Shown piece after piece: positions 6,696 through 10,814 of a stretch of 10,814 nucleotides of DNA. Both the position numbers and the translations under genes were made by a program. Position 1 is the stretch's first letter. Every line of letters begins with the position of its first letter. Below the pieces are notes generated by a model. That model had not been told where the DNA came from. It did not search any database and worked only from the letters and a program-made list of their open reading frames with translations. Origin of the DNA: an uncultured Planctomycetaceae bacterium (lineage in GTDB: Bacteria; Planctomycetota; Planctomycetia; Pirellulales; UBA1268); NCBI GenBank assembly GCA_903885855.1, contig CAISKG010000569.1, forward strand, positions 1 to 10,814, in the 5' to 3' direction.

Positions 6696-6707
6696 GCGGC
6701 ATCCGCC

Positions 6708-8015
6708 ATGAAGTGCCTCGGCAACGATCTGGCCCGTCGGGGGTTCCTCTCGGTCGGCGTGGTGGGGGGCCTGGGCCTCTCGCTGGGCGACTTTTTCCGG
6801 ATGCGGCAGGCCCGTGCCGACATCAAGAACTACGAGAGCCGGGAGGGGACGGCCAAGAGCGTGATCACGATCTTCCTGCCGGGCGGCATGGCCCATCAGG
6901 AGACGTTCGATCCCAAGCCGTTCGCCCCGGTCGAGTACCGCGGTCCGCTGGGGAGCATCGACACCAACGTCCCCGGCGTGCGGGTCGGTGAACTGCTCCC
7001 CCAGACGGCCACCGTGGCCGACAAACTGGCGATCTGCCGCTCGATGACCCACGGCGAGGCGGCCCACGAGCGCGGCACGCACAACATGTTCACGGGCTAC
7101 CGCCCCAGCCCGGCCCTCCAGTATCCGAGCATGGGATCGGTGGTGGCCCACGAGTTCGGCCCGCGCAACAACCTCCCCCCCTACGTCTGCATCCCCAACC
7201 AGCCCAACGAGTACGCCGGCACCGGCTACCTCAGTTCGTCGTACGCCGGCTTCAGTCTGGGGAGCGACCCTGCCGACGGCAATTTCAAGGTCAAGGACCT
7301 CAGCCTTCCCGGCGGCGTCGACGAACCGCGCTTCGACAAGCGGCGGCGGATGCTCGACGTCGTCAACGACCACTTCCGCGCCAAGGAGGAGAGCGACTCG
7401 CTCGACGCCCTCGACACCTTCTACGAGCGGGCCTACAGCCTGATCAGCTCCGAGAAGGCGCGCGACGCCTTCGACATGGCCAAGGAGCCGGATGCCATCA
7501 AGGACGAGTACGGCCGCAACCAGGCCGGGATGCGCATGCTCCTGGCCCGGCGGCTGGTGGAGTCGGGGGTGCGTTTCGTGACGCTCACCTACGGTGGCTG
7601 GGACATGCACGACAACATCGCCGGCGCCATGCGCGGGCAGTTGCCGGCCTTCGACCAGGGCTTCGCGGCACTGATCCGCGATCTCGACCGGCGCGGCCTG
7701 CTGGCCTCGACGATGGTCTGCGTGTGCTCGGAGTTCGGTCGCACGCCCAAGATCAACGGCACCGCCGGCCGCGACCACTGGCCGAAGGTGTTCAGCGTCG
7801 TCATGGCCGGTGGCGGGCTCAAACAGGGCATCGTGCACGGCTCGAGCAACGCCACCGCGAGCGAGCCGGAGGACGATCCCCTCACGGTCGAGGATTGGGC
7901 GACCACGATCTACGACCGCCTCGGCATCGTCGCCGACAAGGAACTGATGGCTCCCGGCGACCGCCCCATCGAGATCGTCGACGGCGGCAAGGTCGTGAAG
8001 CCGCTCATCGCCTGA
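6708..8015 (+). CDS. DUF1501 family protein, predicted Tat-exported
   Basis: The product is 435 residues. The N-terminus, DLARRGFLSVGVVGGLGLSL (7-26), has a twin-arginine pair at 10-11 followed by a hydrophobic stretch, a typical Tat signal, so the protein is probably exported folded. The body matches the planctomycete DUF1501 family, which is structurally related to the alkaline phosphatase/sulfatase superfamily: TIFLPGGMAHQETFDPKP (54-71), SMTHGEAAHERGTHNMFTGY (112-131), YGGWDMHDN (295-303), SEFGRTPKING (341-351), GRDHWPKVFSVVMAGGG (354-370) and SEPEDDPLTVEDWATTIYD (385-403). The family's reaction is not established; acidic and histidine residues in these motifs could bind metal, which is inference. 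The length is usual for the family. The ATG at 6708 places the RR motif correctly. Expression may be controlled by the structured leader just upstream. The PPC-domain gene follows 127 bp later, a common planctomycete pairing. Confidence 0.93.
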   Translation: MKCLGNDLARRGFLSVGVVGGLGLSLGDFFRMRQARADIKNYESREGTAKSVITIFLPGGMAHQETFDPKPFAPVEYRGPLGSIDTNVPGVRVGELLPQTATVADKLAICRSMTHGEAAHERGTHNMFTGYRPSPALQYPSMGSVVAHEFGPRNNLPPYVCIPNQPNEYAGTGYLSSSYAGFSLGSDPADGNFKVKDLSLPGGVDEPRFDKRRRMLDVVNDHFRAKEESDSLDALDTFYERAYSLISSEKARDAFDMAKEPDAIKDEYGRNQAGMRMLLARRLVESGVRFVTLTYGGWDMHDNIAGAMRGQLPAFDQGFAALIRDLDRRGLLASTMVCVCSEFGRTPKINGTAGRDHWPKVFSVVMAGGGLKQGIVHGSSNATASEPEDDPLTVEDWATTIYDRLGIVADKELMAPGDRPIEIVDGGKVVKPLIA

Positions 8016-8037
8016 TCGTAAGCCGACGCTCACGCGT

Positions 8038-8076
8038 GCGGGACGGTGCCGGCCTTCCCACCCGCCACCGTCCCGC
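8038..8076 (+). terminator. 11-bp perfect hairpin between the DUF1501 and PPC genes
   Basis: GCGGGACGGTG (8038-8048) pairs perfectly with CACCGTCCCGC (8066-8076) around a 17-base loop, starting 22 bases after the DUF1501 stop. No T-tract follows. It may end or attenuate the upstream transcript, or protect its 3' end while the PPC gene is read through. The following 66 bases hold no clear promoter, so an operon with internal processing is possible. Confidence 0.5.
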
Positions 8077-8142
8077 TCGTCCGATCCACACCCGGCCCCA
8101 CACCCTCGGAGGAGAGACGGCGCGAGTGCCGTCCGTCAGCCC

Positions 8143-10680
8143 ATGTCCCGCCCGGCAATCGTGCGGCGCGTCGCTCGCGGATGGTCATCGTGTCGCGGGG
8201 TGCGGGCGCTGCCCGACCTGCGCCGGTGTGCGGCGCTCGTGGCTCTCGTGGCCTCCATCCTCCCGGCCCGGGCCCTCGCGGCGTATCCGCAGCTGGGCGT
8301 CATCCTCCCGCGCGGCGTGCAGCGCGGCGGAGACCGGGAACTGACGCTCCAGGGGGCCAGGCTCAAGGACGCCGTGGAGCTGCTGTTCCACACGCCGGCC
8401 GGGCTCACGCCGGCCACGCCGCTGGTGGTGCGCTCGATCACGCCCGTCGATGACAACACCATCAAGGCGGTGGTGGCCGTCCCCGAGGACTACCCCCTCG
8501 GCGAGCAGCTCCTCCAGGTGCGCTGCACGTCGGGCATCTCCGACTTCCGCTCCTTCCGGATCGGCGCCCTGCCGATCGTCGACGAGAAGGAGCCCAACGG
8601 CTCGCTGCCCGAGGCGCAGCCGCTCGAGCTCAACGTCACCGTCCATGGCGTCGTCGAGAACGAGGACGCCGATCTCTACGCCATCAAGCTCGCCAAGGGC
8701 CAGCGTGTGGGGATCGACGTCGAGGCGCTGCGGCTGGGAACCTACCTCTTCGATCCGGCCGTCTCGATCCTCGACGCGCGCCGTTTCGAGGTCGCCTCCG
8801 CCGACGATTCCCCGGCCGCCCAGCAGGACGGCGTGGTGAGTTTCGTGGCCCCCGAGGAAGGCACCTACTACGTCCAGGTGCGCGAGACGAGCTACGCCGG
8901 CGACGGCAATTGCCGCTACCGGCTCCACGTCGGCACCTTTCCCCGCCCCACCGCCGTCTATCCGGCCGGCGGCAGGGGGGGCGAGACGGTGGGGGTGACC
9001 TTCCTCGGCGACGCCGCCGGGCCGTTCGGACAGGAGATCGCCGTGCCCGCGACGGTCAATCCGGCCGCCGGCGGGGTGTTTCCGGTGTTCGCCCGCGACG
9101 CCGGCGGGATCTGCCCCTCGCCGCTCCCCTTCCGCGTCACGGCGCTTGGCAACGCGCTCGAGGCCGAGCCCAACGACGCCCCCGCCCAGGCCACCACCGC
9201 CGAATCGACCCTGGCCTTCAACGGCATCATCGGCGCCGACGGCGACGTCGATCACTTCCGCTTCGCCGCCACCAAGGGGCAGGTCTTCGAGGTCGAGTGC
9301 TACGCGCGGCGGATCCGCTCGGGGCTCGATTCGGTGGTCAACGTCCTCAAGGCCGACGGGACCGGGATCGCCGGCAACGACGACTCCCGCGGCCCCGATT
9401 CCTACCTCCGCTTCGAGGTGCCCGAGGATGGCGAATACGTGGTGCGTGTCACCGATCATCTCGGCCGCGGCCGCCCCGATTTCGTCTACCGTGTCGAACT
9501 CCAGCCGGTCGTGCCCTCGCTCACCCTCTCCATCCCGCGCGTCGACCGCTATTCCCAGACGCGGCAGCAGATCATGGTCCCCCGGGGCAACCGCTACGCG
9601 GTGCTCGTGAACGCCGCGCGGAGCAATTTCGGCGGCGACCTGGTGCTCGAGCCGGGTGCCCTGCCGGCCGGGATGACCGCCGTGTTCCGGGAGATGCCGG
9701 GGGCGGTGTCGCAGATGCCGGTCGTCTTCGAGGCCGCCGCCGACGCCCCGCTGGCCGGGGGCCTGCTGGCCCTCGAGGCGCGTCCCAAGGACGAGAACGT
9801 CAAGGTGCGCGGCACGTTCGAGAACTTCGCCGACTTCGTCCTCGGGCCCCCGAACAACGCCGTGTACTACGGCGCCAAGGTCGACCGGCTGGCGACGGCC
9901 GTCGTGGAGGCGATCCCCTTCCAGCTCGAGATCGTGCAGCCCAAGGCGCCCATCGCCCGCAACGGGACGATGAATCTCAAGGTGCTGGTGAAGCGCGGCG
10001 AGGGCTTCGCGCAGCCGGTCACGGTGGAATTCCCCTTCCGCTCGCCCGGCATCGGCGCCGGCCCCAACATCACGATCCCGGCCGACCAGACCGAGGGCCT
10101 CTACACGATCAACGCCGACGGCAACGCGGCCCTGGGGACGTGGCCCGTCTACTGCATCGCGCAGGCCGACGCCGGCGGCCCGGCCTGGGCCGCCAGCCAA
10201 CTGGCGACCCTCGAGGTGGTGGATCCCTACGTGGTGAGCACGCTCGCGCGGGCCTCCTGCGAGCAGGGGCAGACGGCGGCGATCGTCTGCACCCTCGAGC
10301 AGAAGGCGCCCTTCGAGGGGCAGGGCGTGGCGCGCCTGCAGGGGCTCCCTCCGGAGACCTCCGTCACCGAGCTCCCGTTCACGAAGGACACCACCGAACT
10401 CATCTTCCAGGTGGCCACCTCCGACAAGACGCCCGTCGGCAACCACAAGACGCCGTTCGTGGAACTCGTGGTGACCGTCCAGGGGGAGCCGGTGACCATG
10501 CGCGGCGCCGGCACGGAATTGCAGGTGGCCGCTCCCACGACCCCTCCGCCCCCTCCGCCCGCCCCCGATGCCGGCGCCGCGCCGGCCCCCGCCCCGGCCG
10601 CCCCGCCCGCCGAGAAGCCCCTGTCGCGGCTCGAGAAGCTGCGGCTCCAGGGGAAGCAGCCCGCCCCCGCGGCCAAGTGA
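8143..10680 (+). CDS. Secreted protein with two pre-peptidase C-terminal (PPC) domains
   Basis: The product is 845 residues. A long basic n-region and a hydrophobic stretch (CAALVALVASILPARALA, 29-46) give a signal peptide with likely cleavage near Ala47. Residues 48-143 form a beta-rich IPT/TIG-like domain beginning AYPQLGVILPRGVQRGG, typical of planctomycete PPC proteins. PPC domain 1 spans about 148-265 (EPNGSLPEAQPL, then DADLYAIKL and EGTYYVQVRE). PPC domain 2 spans about 341-453 (EPNDAPAQATT, then DVDHFRFAATKGQ and DGEYVVRVTD). Residues 454-795 are further beta-sandwich-like sequence without a firm assignment. The tail (799-845) is Pro/Ala-rich and ends SRLEKLRLQGKQ plus PAPAAK. PPC domains occur in secreted proteases and many planctomycete surface proteins as accessory beta-barrels; no protease catalytic motif is visible. 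The start at 8143 is the first ATG in frame, but the nearest purine run (GGAGGAGAGA, 8109-8118) is 24 bases away, too far for a normal ribosome site. GTG codons at 8161 and 8200 are alternatives. Confidence 0.9.
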   Translation: MSRPAIVRRVARGWSSCRGVRALPDLRRCAALVALVASILPARALAAYPQLGVILPRGVQRGGDRELTLQGARLKDAVELLFHTPAGLTPATPLVVRSITPVDDNTIKAVVAVPEDYPLGEQLLQVRCTSGISDFRSFRIGALPIVDEKEPNGSLPEAQPLELNVTVHGVVENEDADLYAIKLAKGQRVGIDVEALRLGTYLFDPAVSILDARRFEVASADDSPAAQQDGVVSFVAPEEGTYYVQVRETSYAGDGNCRYRLHVGTFPRPTAVYPAGGRGGETVGVTFLGDAAGPFGQEIAVPATVNPAAGGVFPVFARDAGGICPSPLPFRVTALGNALEAEPNDAPAQATTAESTLAFNGIIGADGDVDHFRFAATKGQVFEVECYARRIRSGLDSVVNVLKADGTGIAGNDDSRGPDSYLRFEVPEDGEYVVRVTDHLGRGRPDFVYRVELQPVVPSLTLSIPRVDRYSQTRQQIMVPRGNRYAVLVNAARSNFGGDLVLEPGALPAGMTAVFREMPGAVSQMPVVFEAAADAPLAGGLLALEARPKDENVKVRGTFENFADFVLGPPNNAVYYGAKVDRLATAVVEAIPFQLEIVQPKAPIARNGTMNLKVLVKRGEGFAQPVTVEFPFRSPGIGAGPNITIPADQTEGLYTINADGNAALGTWPVYCIAQADAGGPAWAASQLATLEVVDPYVVSTLARASCEQGQTAAIVCTLEQKAPFEGQGVARLQGLPPETSVTELPFTKDTTELIFQVATSDKTPVGNHKTPFVELVVTVQGEPVTMRGAGTELQVAAPTTPPPPPPAPDAGAAPAPAPAAPPAEKPLSRLEKLRLQGKQPAPAAK
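10535..10677 (+). repeat. Pro/Ala-rich C-terminal tail of the PPC protein
   Basis: This encodes residues about 798-845: a proline run (PPPPPP), Ala-Pro alternation, then a short basic amphipathic segment (SRLEKLRLQGKQ) and PAPAAK. The composition differs from the beta-rich body. It may be a flexible spacer with a terminal helix for interaction. It is not a PEP-CTERM or LPXTG-type sorting signal as far as I can see. Confidence 0.5.
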
Positions 10681-10700
10681 CGACACCCCGCCGGCCCGGC

Positions 10701-10719
10701 GTGGCACGCCCCGTGCCAC
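10701..10719 (+). terminator. 8-bp hairpin after the PPC gene
   Basis: GTGGCACG (10701-10708) pairs with CGTGCCAC (10712-10719) around CCC, beginning 20 bases after the PPC stop. It lies 37 bases before the next gene's GTG. There is no T-tract, and the short gap to the next gene makes full termination unlikely, so an mRNA-processing or attenuation hairpin is as plausible. Confidence 0.4.
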
Positions 10720-10745
10720 ACCCGGTCGCCCCCCCGAGAGCCCCC

Positions 10746-10749
10746 GAGG
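10746..10749 (+). promoter_or_regulatory. Shine-Dalgarno GAGG for the GTG at 10757
   Basis: GAGG stands 7 bases before the GTG at 10757-10759, the same motif and spacing as at 4128-4131. It is the main support for calling a gene start here. Confidence 0.5.
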
Positions 10750-10756
10750 TTCAGCC

Positions 10757-10814
10757 GTGACCGCATCCCACCGAAGCCCGAGCCTTCCGCCGGCGGTCGC
10801 CGCCGCCCTGGCGG
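10757..10814 (+). CDS. Start of a probable exported protein, 3' end outside window
   Basis: GTG at 10757 opens a frame with no stop to the window edge: 19 codons reading (M)TASHRSPSLPPAVAAALA. A short polar, slightly basic start followed by an Ala-rich hydrophobic run fits a signal peptide or N-terminal anchor. A GAGG ribosome site with 7-base spacing supports the start. The gene lies 76 bp after the PPC gene on the same strand, so it is probably co-transcribed. In related planctomycete loci the next gene is often a DUF1549/DUF1553 (planctomycete cytochrome C-like) protein; that is context inference only, since too little sequence is visible to assign a family. Confidence 0.5.
   Translation, partial: MTASHRSPSLPPAVAAALA

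Noticed and set aside
8185..10719. 844-residue minus-strand frame opposite the PPC gene
   Set aside because: The composition is shadow-like, and the plus strand encodes clear PPC domains over the same bases.

Overview
The window looks like chromosomal DNA from a high-GC planctomycete, probably of the Pirellulales/Planctomycetia type. This rests on gene content seen by eye. There is a Tat-exported DUF1501 protein beside a large secreted protein with two pre-peptidase C-terminal (PPC) domains, a DUF11-repeat membrane protein, a YqjF-like DUF2071 protein, and a formylmethanofuran:tetrahydromethanopterin formyltransferase (Ftr/FhcD). That last enzyme belongs to the archaeal-type C1 pathway, which Planctomycetes are known to carry. 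Codon use is strongly GC3-biased, so long spurious antisense reading frames run across most real genes. Recognisable Shine-Dalgarno sequences are sparse. No rRNA, tRNA, CRISPR array, transposase or integrase was seen.

Layout: the left part (1-3976) lies on the minus strand and reads right to left. Ftr (3077-3976, GTG start) comes first. Next is an 840-residue membrane-anchored protein with about four DUF11-like repeats (456-2978). Last is a DUF2071 gene cut by the left window edge (1-344). A 162-bp divergent intergenic region (3977-4138) separates this block from the plus-strand block.

The plus strand carries a 780-residue secreted protein I cannot name (4139-6481), a very strong hairpin just after its stop, a hairpin-rich leader, the DUF1501 gene (6708-8015), another hairpin, the PPC-domain protein (8143-10680), and the first 58 bases of a further likely exported protein that begins with GTG and runs off the right edge (10757 onward).

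How the genes may work together: the DUF1501-PPC-next gene series resembles the planctomycete-specific secreted-protein modules in which DUF1501, PPC and DUF1549/DUF1553 cytochrome-like proteins recur as neighbours. Their biochemical role is not established, and I do not infer one. Ftr is a soluble C1-transfer enzyme with no other pathway gene in view, so its partners must be encoded elsewhere. The most notable non-coding signals are a 16-bp perfect stem at 6498-6532 and a 10-bp perfect inverted repeat at 6666-6695 that overlaps the only plausible ribosome-binding site of the DUF1501 gene. I did not find a clearly new defence or mobile system here.
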